Below are positions 18,176 to 27,882 of a stretch of DNA of 64,000 bases, in pieces (position 1 is the first letter of the stretch; every line of letters starts with the position of its first letter). The DNA comes from Otariodibacter oris. GTDB taxonomy: Bacteria > Pseudomonadota > Gammaproteobacteria > Enterobacterales > Pasteurellaceae. The translations under genes and the position numbers were made by a program. The DNA lies in NCBI RefSeq assembly GCF_009684715.1, contig NZ_CP016604.1, forward strand, positions 1,565,262-1,629,261, in the 5' to 3' direction. The notes beneath the pieces are model-generated. The model was not told where the DNA came from. It was given only the letters and a program-made list of their open reading frames with translations, and searched no databases.

Positions 18176-20218
18176 ATGTCAAATACTCCAAGAAAAATGC
18201 TCGTTACTTGTGCATTACCTTATGCCAATGGGGCTATTCATTTAGGCCATATGTTAGAACATATCCAAGCAGATATTTGGGTGCGTTTTCAACGTATGCG
18301 TGGCAATCAAGTTTATTTTGTGTGTGCAGATGATGCCCACGGTACACCCATCATGCTTAATGCTGATAAATTAGGCATTACACCAGAACAATTAATCGAG
18401 AATGCAAAAGCTGGTCATATTGCGGACTTTAGTGGATTCAATATTAGTTTTGATAACTATCACTCAACCCATAGTATTGAAAATAAAACCATTACTTCTG
18501 AAATCTATAAAAAATTAAAAGCAAATGGATTCATTAAAAGTAAAGTGATTTCACAGCTGTATGATCCTGAAAAAAATATGTTTTTACCCGATCGCTTTGT
18601 AAAAGGCACTTGCCCAAATTGTAAAGCAGAAGATCAATATGGCGATAACTGTGAAGTGTGTGCTTCAACTTATAGCCCTATGGATTTAATTAATCCTCGT
18701 TCAGCAGTTTCTGGTGCAACACCAATTGTTAAAGAATCCGAGCATTTTTTCTTTGACTTACCAAGTTTTGAAAATATGTTGAGAGAATGGACACGTTCTG
18801 GTTCACTTCAAGCTGAAATCGCCAATAAAATGCAAGAGTGGTTTGAAAGTGGTTTACAGCAATGGGATATCAGCCGTGATGCACCTTACTTTGGATTTGA
18901 AATTCCTGATGCCGAAAATAAATTCTTTTATGTATGGTTAGATGCGCCTATTGGCTATATGGCATCATTCCAAAATCTGTGTGATAGAGAAGGTATTGAT
19001 TTCAATGATTTTTGGAAAAAAGATTCAGAAGCAGAACTTTACCACTTTATCGGAAAAGATATTGTTTACTTCCATAGCCTTTTCTGGCCAGCAATGCTGG
19101 AAGGTAGTGGTTATCGTAAACCAACAAATGTTTTTGCTCACGGATACGTAACCGTTGATGGACAAAAGATGTCTAAATCACGTGGAACATTCATCCAAGC
19201 AAGCACCTATTTAAAACATATCGATCCAGAATGTTTACGTTACTACTACGCAGCAAAGTTAAATGATCGTATTGAAGATCTTGATTTTAGCTTAGATGAT
19301 TTCGTACAACGTGTGAACAGTGATATCGTAAACAAACTGGTTAATCTTGCATCTCGTAATGCAGGTTTTATTACTAAACGCTTTGAAGGCAAGCTTGCAA
19401 GTGAATTAGAAAATCCTGAACTTTTTGCTGAATTTATTACACAAGCTGAACAAATCGCAAGCTATTATGAATCGCGCGAATTTAATAAAGCCATCCGTGA
19501 AATCATGAATTTAACGGATAAAGCGAATAAATACATTGATGATAAAGCGCCTTGGGTGATTGCTAAAGAAGAAGGTAAAGAAGCTGAATTACAAGCGGTA
19601 TGTTCAATGGGATTAGAAATGTTCCGTATCCTAATGAGCTACCTTAAACCAGTATTACCTAAATTGGCAGAAAAAGCAGAAGCTTTCTTACAAACTGAAT
19701 TACGTTGGGATAACATTGATGTTCCACTGTTTAACCATACAATTTCACCATTCAAAGCATTATTCTCTCGTTTGGAGAAAAAACAAATTGATGCTGTAAT
19801 TGAAGAAACCAAAATCTTATTTGCCGAAGCAAACAAAAAAGAGGAAAAAATGACAGAAACTCAAGCAACTAATGTAGAGCCTATTGCCCCTGAAATTACT
19901 ATTGATGATTTTGCTAAATTAGATCTACGCGTTGCAAAAGTGCTTAAATGTGAGTCAGTACCAAAATCAAACAAACTATTACGTTTTGAATTAGATCTTG
20001 GCGATCATACTCGTCAAGTATTCTCTGGTATCAAAGCGGCTTACAATAATCCAGAAGAATTAGAAGGGCGTTTCGTGATTATGATTGCGAATTTAGCCCC
20101 ACGTCAAATGTCTTTTGGGCTTTCTGAAGGAATGATTTTATCAGCAGGCACAGGCGGTTCAGACTTATTCTTACTTTCAGCGGATTCTGGAGTTACTGCT
20201 GGTATGCAGGTTAAATAG
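18176..20218 (+). CDS. metG: Methionyl-tRNA synthetase
   Basis: Charges tRNA-Met, including initiator tRNA. The 680-residue protein has the class I HIGH motif as HLGHM ([14 protein letters not shown], near residue 22) and KMSKS in [10 protein letters not shown] (near 332). It has a zinc knuckle CPNC...CEVC (about 146-162). A C-terminal EMAP-II-like tRNA-binding and dimerisation domain begins near residue 575 ([15 protein letters not shown]). ndk follows 8 bases later with its own SD, so the two form an operon. Confidence 0.97.
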   Translation: MSNTPRKMLVTCALPYANGAIHLGHMLEHIQADIWVRFQRMRGNQVYFVCADDAHGTPIMLNADKLGITPEQLIENAKAGHIADFSGFNISFDNYHSTHSIENKTITSEIYKKLKANGFIKSKVISQLYDPEKNMFLPDRFVKGTCPNCKAEDQYGDNCEVCASTYSPMDLINPRSAVSGATPIVKESEHFFFDLPSFENMLREWTRSGSLQAEIANKMQEWFESGLQQWDISRDAPYFGFEIPDAENKFFYVWLDAPIGYMASFQNLCDREGIDFNDFWKKDSEAELYHFIGKDIVYFHSLFWPAMLEGSGYRKPTNVFAHGYVTVDGQKMSKSRGTFIQASTYLKHIDPECLRYYYAAKLNDRIEDLDFSLDDFVQRVNSDIVNKLVNLASRNAGFITKRFEGKLASELENPELFAEFITQAEQIASYYESREFNKAIREIMNLTDKANKYIDDKAPWVIAKEEGKEAELQAVCSMGLEMFRILMSYLKPVLPKLAEKAEAFLQTELRWDNIDVPLFNHTISPFKALFSRLEKKQIDAVIEETKILFAEANKKEEKMTETQATNVEPIAPEITIDDFAKLDLRVAKVLKCESVPKSNKLLRFELDLGDHTRQVFSGIKAAYNNPEELEGRFVIMIANLAPRQMSFGLSEGMILSAGTGGSDLFLLSADSGVTAGMQVK

Positions 20219-20226
20219 GAGAAACT

Positions 20227-20643
20227 ATGTTGCAACAAACTCTTTGTATTATCAAACCCGATGCAACTCATCGTCATCTAATTGGCGAAATTCTTGCATA
20301 TTTAGAAAAAAATGATTTAGCGATTAAAGCACTAAAAATGCTTCAATTAACAAAACCACAAGCAGAAGGCTTTTACGCTGAGCATCAAGGAAAACCTTTT
20401 TTTGAGCCTTTAGTTGAATCAATGATCAAAGCACCCGTTGTTGTTGCGGTATTAGAAGGTGAGAATGCAATTAGTCATTATCGAAATCTAATGGGAGCAA
20501 CGGATCCTGAGAAAAGAGAAAAAGGCACAATTCGCGATCTCTATGCCTTAAGTTATCGAGAAAATTCGGTACATGGTTCTGATTCAGAAGATTCAGCCAA
20601 ACGAGAAATTACTTATTTCTTTACCAAAAATGAAATAGTGTAA
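20227..20643 (+). CDS. ndk: Nucleoside diphosphate kinase
   Basis: Equilibrates nucleoside di- and triphosphates through a phosphohistidine intermediate. It has 138 residues against about 141-143 in typical bacterial Ndk. The active-site motif is NSVHGSDS, with the phosphorylated histidine near residue 116, and [16 protein letters not shown] begins the fold. It follows metG closely and ends at a strong terminator (20661-20699). Confidence 0.96.
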   Translation: MLQQTLCIIKPDATHRHLIGEILAYLEKNDLAIKALKMLQLTKPQAEGFYAEHQGKPFFEPLVESMIKAPVVVAVLEGENAISHYRNLMGATDPEKREKGTIRDLYALSYRENSVHGSDSEDSAKREITYFFTKNEIV

Positions 20644-20660
20644 TTTCATGAAATAACAAG

Positions 20661-20699
20661 AAATCCTTTTTTGATAGCAAACAAAAAAGGATTTTTTTC
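20661..20699 (+). terminator. Rho-independent terminator of metG-ndk
   Basis: AAATCCTTTTTTG (20661-20673) pairs with CAAAAAAGGATTT (20682-20694) and runs into a T-tract. Confidence 0.85.
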
Positions 20700-20771
20700 T
20701 TATCTGAATAAGTAGATTTTGCTCAATAAAAAGCAGTAAAATTCATCTTATTTTCACGTAGAATATAAAAA

Positions 20772-21893
20772 ATGCTTAGTTTATCAGCCGATAATATTCA
20801 ATTAAATCAATATGCCAAAAATAAGCGAGAAGCTATTCATTTAATTGCTCATCGATTAGTACAATACGGAAATGTTGAATCTGGCTATGAAAGTGGAATG
20901 GTTGACAGAGAAAGCCAAATTTCCACTTTTTTAGGCAATGGCATTGCGATTCCCCACGGAACATTAGACACTCGTGATTTAGTCAAGAAGACGGGCGTAC
21001 AAATTATACAATTTCCCCAAGGAGTGGAATGGGGAGAAGGCAATATTGCCTATATCGTGATTGGTATTGCCGCTAAATCCGATGAACACCTTTCCATTTT
21101 ACGTCAATTAACGTCCATACTAAATGATGAAGGCATTACCCAAAGACTTGCTAAAATTAATGATATTAATGAATTTATCGCATTATTTAATGGATCAAAA
21201 GTATTACCTATTATTGATACCGATCTGATCACTTTTAACAAAAATACAACCAGCCTTATTACACTTTCTGCTCTTAATGCAGGAAAACTGGAAGAAAAAG
21301 GGTATGTGAATACGAAGTTTATACAATCAGTTATCGCAACCCAACCACTCAAAATTGCAGATAATTTATTTGTCATTGATAGTGAAGACGGTAATCAAGC
21401 CAATGGGATTGCAGTTATTAGAGATAAAGAAAACAAAATTCTGATTACCTTTTCGCATACTGATCAAGATCTAGAATCTCAATGGAAAAAATTACTTGAT
21501 AAAGAAATACGTAAGCAATTATTTACTTTTGAAAAGAAATCCCAATTTGTCGAGTTTTTTACCGAAAAAGATACCTCACAAGCGGTCAGTTCCAAAGATA
21601 AAATTGCAAATTCTCACTCACTCGAAAAAACCTGTACGATTCATAATCAGCATGGCTTGCATATTCGTAATGGTGCAATTTTGGTAAATCTTATCAAAGC
21701 GTACAATGTAAAAGTAAAAGCTCAGAATATCGATACTGAAAGTCCTTTCGTTAATGCAGAAAGCCTAATGAATATACTCTCTCTTGGTGTTCAAAAAGGA
21801 CAACATTTAAGATTTGTTGCCACAGGAAAAGAGGCTCAAGTTGTACTAGACGAAATAGGCAAAGCGATTGAAAATGGTTTAGGGGAAGAATAA
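20772..21893 (+). CDS. fruB: PTS fructose diphosphoryl transfer protein (EIIA-HPr)
   Basis: Carries phosphate from Enzyme I to the fructose IIB domain. The 373-residue protein has an EIIA-Fru domain (1-143) with phosphorylated His62 in NGIAIPHGT, a middle domain, and a C-terminal HPr-like domain (about 286-373). The HPr histidine is His297 in NQHGLHIRNGA. The residue after the conserved Arg299 is Asn300, where HPr domains usually have proline (HxRP). It is the first gene of fruB-fruK-fruA and overlaps fruK by one base. No Cra/FruR operator was recognised upstream and the SD is weak. Confidence 0.93.
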   Translation: MLSLSADNIQLNQYAKNKREAIHLIAHRLVQYGNVESGYESGMVDRESQISTFLGNGIAIPHGTLDTRDLVKKTGVQIIQFPQGVEWGEGNIAYIVIGIAAKSDEHLSILRQLTSILNDEGITQRLAKINDINEFIALFNGSKVLPIIDTDLITFNKNTTSLITLSALNAGKLEEKGYVNTKFIQSVIATQPLKIADNLFVIDSEDGNQANGIAVIRDKENKILITFSHTDQDLESQWKKLLDKEIRKQLFTFEKKSQFVEFFTEKDTSQAVSSKDKIANSHSLEKTCTIHNQHGLHIRNGAILVNLIKAYNVKVKAQNIDTESPFVNAESLMNILSLGVQKGQHLRFVATGKEAQVVLDEIGKAIENGLGEE

Positions 21894-22837
21894 TGACTAC
21901 GCCATTACGAATACTGAGTGTGACTTTTAATCCCGCCTTGGATTTAGTTGGATTTTCATCGCATATTCGGTTAGGTGAATTAAATCGTATTGAGTCTCTA
22001 GGATTATATCCCTCAGGTAAAGGGGTTAATGTTGCGAAGGTATTGGCAGATCTAGCTATTCCCGTTACAGTAACTGGTTTTTTAGGGGAGGATAACCAAA
22101 GTGATTTTGTTCAGTTATTTGAACAAAATAATATTCGAGATCTATTTTATCGTGTAAAAGGTAAAACACGAATTAATGTCAAAATTACAGAAACCGATTC
22201 AAATGTCACAGAATTAAATTTTCAAGGCTTTAAGATTCAGTCTCAAGATTGGGAACAATTTATTGCTCAATCAGACTCTTGGTATAAGCATTTTGATCTT
22301 GTTGCCATTTGTGGCTCTTTACCTGATGGAATCGAAATCTCCCAATTTTCTAGTTGGCTGTCTCACTTGAAATCTCAAGGATTAAAAATCATATTAGATA
22401 CTAGTCACTCAGCATTATCCGAAGGAATTAAAGCAAAACCTTGGTTGATTAAACCCAATCAGAAAGAATTAGAGGATTTAACCAATCACGCATTAACTAA
22501 TTTAGATGATATTATCTATTCAGCTAAAATATTACACCAAAAAGGCATAGAAAATGTAATTGTATCAATGGGCGACAAAGGGGCTGTTTGGGTCAATGAT
22601 CAAGGTATTTTGCGAGCTGAGCCACCACACTTTGAACATATAGTCAGTACAGTTGGGGCTGGTGATTCAATGATTGCAGGATTACTTTATGGCTTTATTC
22701 ATCAATGGGACAAAATCAAAACATTACGTTTTGCTAGTGCTGTTTCTGCTCTTGCAGTAACCCAAACTAATGTCGGTATTTCAGATGAATTAGTACTCAA
22801 TAATCTATTACCCAAAATAAAACTGACTACGTTGTAA
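21893..22837 (+). CDS. fruK: 1-phosphofructokinase
   Basis: Phosphorylates fructose-1-phosphate to fructose-1,6-bisphosphate. The 314-residue PfkB-family kinase is intact. It has the N-terminal NPALDL signature, the PfkB motif 1 GLYPSGKGVNVAKVLADL (37-54), and the C-terminal motif STVGAGDSMIAGLLYG (about 255-270) with the catalytic aspartate. The start overlaps the fruB stop (TAATG), implying translational coupling. Its integrity contrasts with the missing membrane domain of the next gene. Confidence 0.94.
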   Translation: MTTPLRILSVTFNPALDLVGFSSHIRLGELNRIESLGLYPSGKGVNVAKVLADLAIPVTVTGFLGEDNQSDFVQLFEQNNIRDLFYRVKGKTRINVKITETDSNVTELNFQGFKIQSQDWEQFIAQSDSWYKHFDLVAICGSLPDGIEISQFSSWLSHLKSQGLKIILDTSHSALSEGIKAKPWLIKPNQKELEDLTNHALTNLDDIIYSAKILHQKGIENVIVSMGDKGAVWVNDQGILRAEPPHFEHIVSTVGAGDSMIAGLLYGFIHQWDKIKTLRFASAVSALAVTQTNVGISDELVLNNLLPKIKLTTL

Positions 22838-22893
22838 ATATGTATAAAAATGTTTTTAAATTCAATTAAATTTATCTAAAAAGGAATTAACCA

Positions 22894-23925
22894 ATGAAAA
22901 TTGCATTAATATTTCCATCTCAACTGGGCCAATCTAGAACTTTTCTTGTGAATGAAGTATTGTCAGCAGCAGCGACGCAACAAGGACATACGATTGTTGA
23001 ACCTGAACAAGCTGAATTTGTTTTGTTATTTGAACAGCAAATTCCAGACAATGTAATAGGTAAGAAAGGCGCTATCGTTGATATTGACCAAGCGTTTAAT
23101 CAACCAGAAGAAACCTTATTACAAGCGGTTAATTCATTACATATTTTAGCAAATAATAATGCTCAACAAGATGCAAAAGGTACAACAATATCCAAAGATA
23201 AAATTAAAAAAATTGTTGGGGTAACGGCTTGCCCAACAGGGGTGACACTCACTTTTATGTCCGCAGAAGCAATTTCAAAATATGCTAAAACACAAGGTTG
23301 GGAAGCTAAGATTGAAACAGCTGGACAAATTGGCTCTAGTCATTTGCTTTCAAAAGCAGATATTGAAGCAGCTGATTTAGTTTTTGTGGCGGCTGATATT
23401 GATATTGATCTCAGTAAATTTGAGGGCAAATTACTTTATCGTACTTCAACAAATCTTGCATTGAAGAAAACAGAACAAGAATTTGATAAAGCGATTAAGG
23501 AAGCTAAAATTTATCATCATAACGACAAACCATCTCAGGTAAAAAATAAAAATATGGAAGACGTGAAAAACCCCGTAAGAGCCGATCATGCTACAATGGA
23601 CAAGGGTCAAATCAAAAAAATTGTCGGTGTAACGGCTTGTCCAACAGGGGTAACATTGACATTCATGTCAGCAGAAGCCATAGCAAACTATGCCAAAGAA
23701 CAAGGTTGGGAGGCTAAAATAGAAACATGGGGACAAGTTGGCTCTAATAATTTACTTTCTAAAGCAGATATTGAAGAGGCGGATTTAGTTTTTATTGCCG
23801 CAGATATTGATATCGATCTGAGTAAATTTAAAGGTAAGCCTCTTTATCGCACTACGACTAATCTTGCATTAAAGAAAACCGAGCAAGAATTCGATAAAGC
23901 TCTAAAAGAAGCACAAATTTATTAA
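22894..23925 (+). CDS. fruA: FruA-like PTS protein with IIB'-IIB-IIB domains and no IIC
   Basis: The N-terminal part resembles the fructose permease FruA, which normally reads IIB'-IIB-IIC over about 560 residues. Here the protein is 343 residues: IIB' (1-92), IIB-1 (102-207, Cys113), a charged linker, then IIB-2 (238-343, Cys249), and stop. The two IIB copies are the same length and differ at 16 of 106 residues, so they are a tandem duplication. No membrane helix exists and no IIC remnant lies downstream, where a terminator follows at once. Both copies have VTLTF where FruA proteins have VAHTF, and the usual ETRGSVGAGN is changed. The gene cannot transport fructose alone. It may work with a IIC encoded elsewhere, be a regulatory phosphoprotein, or be decaying. 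SD AAAGGAA supports the start. Confidence 0.85.
   Translation: MKIALIFPSQLGQSRTFLVNEVLSAAATQQGHTIVEPEQAEFVLLFEQQIPDNVIGKKGAIVDIDQAFNQPEETLLQAVNSLHILANNNAQQDAKGTTISKDKIKKIVGVTACPTGVTLTFMSAEAISKYAKTQGWEAKIETAGQIGSSHLLSKADIEAADLVFVAADIDIDLSKFEGKLLYRTSTNLALKKTEQEFDKAIKEAKIYHHNDKPSQVKNKNMEDVKNPVRADHATMDKGQIKKIVGVTACPTGVTLTFMSAEAIANYAKEQGWEAKIETWGQVGSNNLLSKADIEEADLVFIAADIDIDLSKFKGKPLYRTTTNLALKKTEQEFDKALKEAQIY
23197..23922 (+). repeat. Tandem duplication of the IIB coding segment within fruA
   Basis: The unit at 23197-23514 is repeated at 23605-23922 (318 bases each), separated by a 90-base linker. The two units encode 106 residues differing at 16 positions. Identity runs to the final residues of both copies. 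Confidence 0.9.
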
Positions 23926-23942
23926 TATACTCACTCATAATG

Positions 23943-23980
23943 CCAAAAGGGAAATTTGTCATTTTTCTCTTTTGGCAATT
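23943..23980 (+). terminator. Terminator after fruA
   Basis: TGCCAAAAG and CTTTTGGCA are inverted repeats spanning about 23941-23979 and enclosing an AT-rich loop. The T-run is weak, but the position, 15 bases past the stop, fits an operon end. Confidence 0.55.
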
Positions 23981-24072
23981 ATCTAGAAATCCACACTACA
24001 ACCTAAATATATAATATTTATTCAAAATTCACGTATAATAAGCAAAGACTATATCTAATATCGGAGTTATTC

Positions 24073-25008
24073 ATGAACTACCTACTCTATGCTAACGACG
24101 CTCTATCATTATATTCACAAGCTATTACTCGTTTAAATCAATCATTATCTGAATCTTTTAATCAAGCTGTTGATCTCATCCTAAACTGTGAAGGTCGAGT
24201 TGTTGTAGCGGGTATCGGTAAATCTGGGCTTGTTGGCAAAAAAATGGTAGCAACATTTGCTTCCACTGGTACTCCTAGCTTTTTCTTACATCCAACAGAA
24301 GCCTTTCACGGTGACTTGGGAATGCTAAAATCAATAGATGTCGTGATCCTCATTTCTTATAGTGGGGAAACGGATGATGTGAATAAACTTATTCCCAGCT
24401 TACAAAATTTTGGTAACAAAATTATTGCCATGACAGGGAATCGTTATTCAACTCTAGCACAACATTCAGATATTGTGTTGGATATCAGTATTGAACGTGA
24501 GGCTTGCCCAAATAATCTTGCACCAACAACCTCAAGTCTTGTCACGATGGCTCTAGGTGATGCATTAGCGATTGCATTAATTAAAGCGCGAGATTTTAAA
24601 GCAGAAGATTTTGCTCGTTTCCATCCAGGTGGCAGTTTAGGACGTAAATTACTCTGTCGAGTGCGTGATGTTATGCAAAAAAAATTACCAATTGCAACAT
24701 TACACAATACATTCAGCGATTGCTTAGATATTATGAATGCAGGCAGAATGGGCGTTGCTCTTGTTATGCAAGATGAAGAATTAAAAGGTATCATTACCGA
24801 TGGCGATATTCGTCGTACACTTGCTAAATTTGGTGCTCAAAGCTTAGAAAAAACGGCTGAAGATATTATGACTCGTGAACCTAAAACAATAGTTGATACG
24901 GCTTATTTAGCTCAAGCAGAGGAATTGATGAAGGAAAAACATATTCACTCACTCATCGCTGTAACTGAATCAGGCAAAGTATCAGGCATTGTGGAGTTTG
25001 CTAGCTAA
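24073..25008 (+). CDS. kdsD: D-arabinose-5-phosphate isomerase
   Basis: Converts ribulose-5-phosphate to arabinose-5-phosphate, the first step of Kdo synthesis for lipopolysaccharide. The 311-residue protein has an N-terminal SIS domain (VVVAGIGKSGLVGKKMVATFASTG, about 42-65; EAFHGDLGM with a catalytic histidine) and two C-terminal CBS domains (about 195-311). It belongs to the KdsD/KpsF/GutQ family; with no capsule or glucitol genes nearby, the housekeeping KdsD role is favoured. It overlaps greB by one base (TAATG). Confidence 0.92.
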   Translation: MNYLLYANDALSLYSQAITRLNQSLSESFNQAVDLILNCEGRVVVAGIGKSGLVGKKMVATFASTGTPSFFLHPTEAFHGDLGMLKSIDVVILISYSGETDDVNKLIPSLQNFGNKIIAMTGNRYSTLAQHSDIVLDISIEREACPNNLAPTTSSLVTMALGDALAIALIKARDFKAEDFARFHPGGSLGRKLLCRVRDVMQKKLPIATLHNTFSDCLDIMNAGRMGVALVMQDEELKGIITDGDIRRTLAKFGAQSLEKTAEDIMTREPKTIVDTAYLAQAEELMKEKHIHSLIAVTESGKVSGIVEFAS

Positions 25009-25487
25009 TGGCAAAATCAAATCATATTACGAGAGCAGGTTGGCAAGCCCTTGATCAAGAGCTTAAATACCTTTGGAAAGATGAACGCCCTAAAGTGACA
25101 CAAGCTGTTTCAGATGCAGCAGCTTTGGGCGATCGCAGTGAAAATGCTGAATATATTTATGGTAAACGTCGTTTAAGAGAAATCGATCGCCGAGTCCGTT
25201 TTTTAACGAAACGCTTAGAGGCGTTGCAGATTGTTGATTACCACCCAAGCCAAGAAGGTAAGGTTTTTTTTGGTGCTTGGGTTGAACTAGAAAACGATCA
25301 AGAAGAAATTAAACAATATCGCATTGTCGGGTGTGATGAGTTTGATCCTGCAAAACAATGGATCTCCATTGACTCCCCCGTTGCCAGAGCATTAATCGGT
25401 AAAGAAGTAGATGATGAAATCCAAGTCGATACCCCTTCAGGAAAAATAACGCTCTATATTAATAGAATTTGGTATGAGAAAGCGTAG
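25008..25487 (+). CDS. greB: Transcription elongation factor GreB
   Basis: Rescues backtracked RNA polymerase by stimulating transcript cleavage. The 159-residue protein has the N-terminal coiled coil with the tip acidic residues (DAAALGDRSENAEYIYGKRRL, near 37-57) and a C-terminal FKBP-like domain. LWKDERPKVTQAVSDAA and EYIYGKRRLREIDRR are GreB-type rather than GreA-type. It is coupled to kdsD by a one-base overlap. Confidence 0.94.
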   Translation: MAKSNHITRAGWQALDQELKYLWKDERPKVTQAVSDAAALGDRSENAEYIYGKRRLREIDRRVRFLTKRLEALQIVDYHPSQEGKVFFGAWVELENDQEEIKQYRIVGCDEFDPAKQWISIDSPVARALIGKEVDDEIQVDTPSGKITLYINRIWYEKA

Positions 25488-25509
25488 CATATTGTAAAAG
25501 CTTTAACAC

Positions 25510-25576
25510 AAGCGGTAACTTCCCTCTAAATTTTCACACATAATTTATGCAAAATATTAGGAGAAAGCTACCGCTT
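25510..25576. terminator. Inverted uptake-signal pair between convergent greB and recF
   Basis: AAGCGGTA (25510-25517) and TACCGCTT (25569-25576) are inverted; the left copy is a full ACAAGCGGT core. It lies between the two stop codons and may end both transcripts. Confidence 0.55.
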
Positions 25577-25580
25577 CCAT

Positions 25581-26669
25581 TTAGCTAATGGCTTGAATAT
25601 TCCCTTGTTGTAACATAAATCGTTTATCGCCTTGCTCTTCCAACCATTGCATTTGTTGCAATTGTTCTTGAGTGATAGCAGTTACAAAGACTTGTGAGCC
25701 TGTTTCACGCAATCGATGAGCCAGTAATGCCCGTTTAGTTGGGTCAAGTTCTGAGGCGAAATCATCCACTAGAAATAAACACTCGCGGGATTTTTGTTGA
25801 ATCAGATATTCTCCTTGAGCTAGGCGTAAGGCACACATGAGCAATTTCAGCTGACCTCTGGAAAGGATATCTTCAACGGGCAGTCCATTTGCTCTAAAGC
25901 GAAAATCAGCTTTTTGAGGCCCTACCATCGTATAACCCACAGAACGATCTCGTTCAAATCCTTGAGATAAAATTTCCGCATAATCTCGTTCTTTATCCCA
26001 TCCTTGATGAAAACTAACCGTAATTTCCAATTCAGGCAAAAAGAACTGACAGGTTTTTTCTATGGCGGGTCTTAATGCTTCGGCATACTCTGCTCGCATT
26101 TGACTGACAATCTCGGCGAGTTTAGCAAGTTCAATATCCCAATGGCGTAATTGTGAGTAATCCCTAACTTGCGATAAAGCGGCATTACGCTGTTTTAATA
26201 AACGTTTTAAATTGACCCAGTTACTATAAAATTCTGAATGTTGATGAAATAGTCCCCAATCTAAAAAGGCTCGGCGATAACTAGGTCCTCCATTAAGTAA
26301 CGTCAGCCCTTCTGGTGTTATTACTTGCATTGGGAGTAAATGAGCAAGATCGGAAATCTTTTTCCCTTCTTCTCCATTAATTTTGAGTTGCGTTTCACTT
26401 TGTCTATTGCGTTGTAAACCGACTGACCATTCATGTTTAGCTTCAGCAATCTGACCAAACAACACAAAATGATCGTGTTCTTGATGAATAATTCGGCTAC
26501 TAATATGGCTTTTAAAAGAACGCCCATGCCCTAAATAGAAAATTGCTTCTAAGACGCTCGTTTTACCACTACCATTTTCACCTACTAAAAAATTAAATCC
26601 ATGACTTAATTCAATATCGGCGGAGATGATATTTCTAAAATTATTAATTAATAAGCGAGATAGGGACAT
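25581..26669 (-). CDS. recF: DNA replication/repair protein RecF
   Basis: An SMC-like ATPase that loads RecA at gaps with RecO and RecR. From the chosen ATG the protein is 362 residues. It has Walker A GENGSGKTS (30-38), the ABC-type signature in LSRGQLKLLMCALRLAQ, and Walker B CLFLVDDFASELD. The start MSLSRLLINNFRNI aligns with the E. coli N-terminus; an in-frame ATG 15 bases upstream would add only MWFIQ. It is the last of dnaA-dnaN-recF; gyrB does not follow. Confidence 0.95.
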   Translation of the reverse strand: MSLSRLLINNFRNIISADIELSHGFNFLVGENGSGKTSVLEAIFYLGHGRSFKSHISSRIIHQEHDHFVLFGQIAEAKHEWSVGLQRNRQSETQLKINGEEGKKISDLAHLLPMQVITPEGLTLLNGGPSYRRAFLDWGLFHQHSEFYSNWVNLKRLLKQRNAALSQVRDYSQLRHWDIELAKLAEIVSQMRAEYAEALRPAIEKTCQFFLPELEITVSFHQGWDKERDYAEILSQGFERDRSVGYTMVGPQKADFRFRANGLPVEDILSRGQLKLLMCALRLAQGEYLIQQKSRECLFLVDDFASELDPTKRALLAHRLRETGSQVFVTAITQEQLQQMQWLEEQGDKRFMLQQGNIQAIS

Positions 26670-26680
26670 TTGAATAAACC

Positions 26681-26692
26681 ACAAGCGGTAAG
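26681..26692 (+). repeat. DNA uptake signal sequence, dnaN-recF gap
   Basis: ACAAGCGGTAAGATT sits immediately upstream of recF, an Actinobacillus-type core. Confidence 0.75.
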
Positions 26693-26769
26693 ATTAGCTA
26701 AAAGATTTGCATAATGTGTAGAAAGAAAGGTCACAAACATTGCGACCTTTCTTTTCTATATCTATAAAA

Positions 26770-27873
26770 TTATAAACGCATTGGCATAATCACATATTCT
26801 GCCGTACTGTTATCACAATCCTCAATTAAACAGCTTGAACTCGTATCGACGAGATTAATACGAATACGTTGGCATTTAAGCGTGTTAATCACATCAAGCA
26901 AATAATTGACATTAAATCCGATTTCCATATCAACATTATCGTAAGCAACATCAATAATTTCCTCAGCTTCTTCTTGCTCTGGATTATTTGCAGTGAGTTT
27001 TAATAAATTATGGCTAAGTGCAAGTCTTACGCCTTTAAATCTTTCATTAGAAAGAATCGCTGCACGTACCAACGCACGTTTTAATTGTTCTGCATCGGCT
27101 TCTAAAATACGATCAGCATTGCGAGGGAAAACTCGACGATAATCAGGAAAACGGCCATCAATCAGTTTTGAAGTAAAGACGATACCATTCATTGAAACGC
27201 GAAGATTACTTGAACCAATTTCCACTCTAACAGGATCATCATTCGTATTAATCAAACGTGATAACTCTAAAACGGCTTTACGTGGCACAATCACTGAATG
27301 AGTTAATAACTCTTGATTCAGTGGCATAGTACAAACTGCTAAACGATGACCATCTGTTGCAATTGTTCTGAGTAAATTACCTTCTGTCTCAAATTTCATC
27401 CCATTTAAGAAATAACGTGCATCTTGGTTAGCCATTGAAAATTGCGTTGCTTCGATTAAGTGAGATAACGTTGCTTGGTTAATGGTAAAATCAACATCAG
27501 CTATCCAATCCATAAGATTTGGATAATCTGAAGCAGGTAATGTTGCTAAACTAAATTTACTTCTATCTGCACGGATCAATGCACGATCTTCTTCAAATAA
27601 GAGCGAAATCACACTATCTTCAGGTAGGGTTCGACAAATGTCTAAAAATTTCTTAGCTGGAATAGTAAATTTTTGTTCAGAACCAACCGCTTCATCTAAT
27701 TCTGCTTGTGTGGTTAGCTCAACTTCAAGATCGGTTCCCGTTAAAAAAAGATGATTGCCTTTAATTTCAAGTAAAACATTATTAATAACAGGTAAGGTAG
27801 GACGACTACTTAATACGGCACAGACCTGTTGTAAAGGCTTAAGCAACTGTTCACGAGTAATAGTAAATTGCAT
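26770..27873 (-). CDS. dnaN: DNA polymerase III beta subunit (sliding clamp)
   Basis: A ring-shaped processivity clamp for DNA polymerase III. The 367-residue protein equals the usual length and has the three-domain clamp pattern, starting MQFTITREQLLKPLQQVCAVL and ending with the conserved C-terminal VIMPMRL. That C-terminus forms part of the pocket that binds polymerase and loader peptides. It follows dnaA by 9 bases. Confidence 0.97.
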   Translation of the reverse strand: MQFTITREQLLKPLQQVCAVLSSRPTLPVINNVLLEIKGNHLFLTGTDLEVELTTQAELDEAVGSEQKFTIPAKKFLDICRTLPEDSVISLLFEEDRALIRADRSKFSLATLPASDYPNLMDWIADVDFTINQATLSHLIEATQFSMANQDARYFLNGMKFETEGNLLRTIATDGHRLAVCTMPLNQELLTHSVIVPRKAVLELSRLINTNDDPVRVEIGSSNLRVSMNGIVFTSKLIDGRFPDYRRVFPRNADRILEADAEQLKRALVRAAILSNERFKGVRLALSHNLLKLTANNPEQEEAEEIIDVAYDNVDMEIGFNVNYLLDVINTLKCQRIRINLVDTSSSCLIEDCDNSTAEYVIMPMRL

Positions 27874-27882
27874 AACAATTCC

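Noticed and set aside
23926-24072. Search for a frameshifted IIC remnant after fruA
   Set aside because: The 147 bases hold a terminator and the kdsD promoter region; no hydrophobic segment occurs in any frame.
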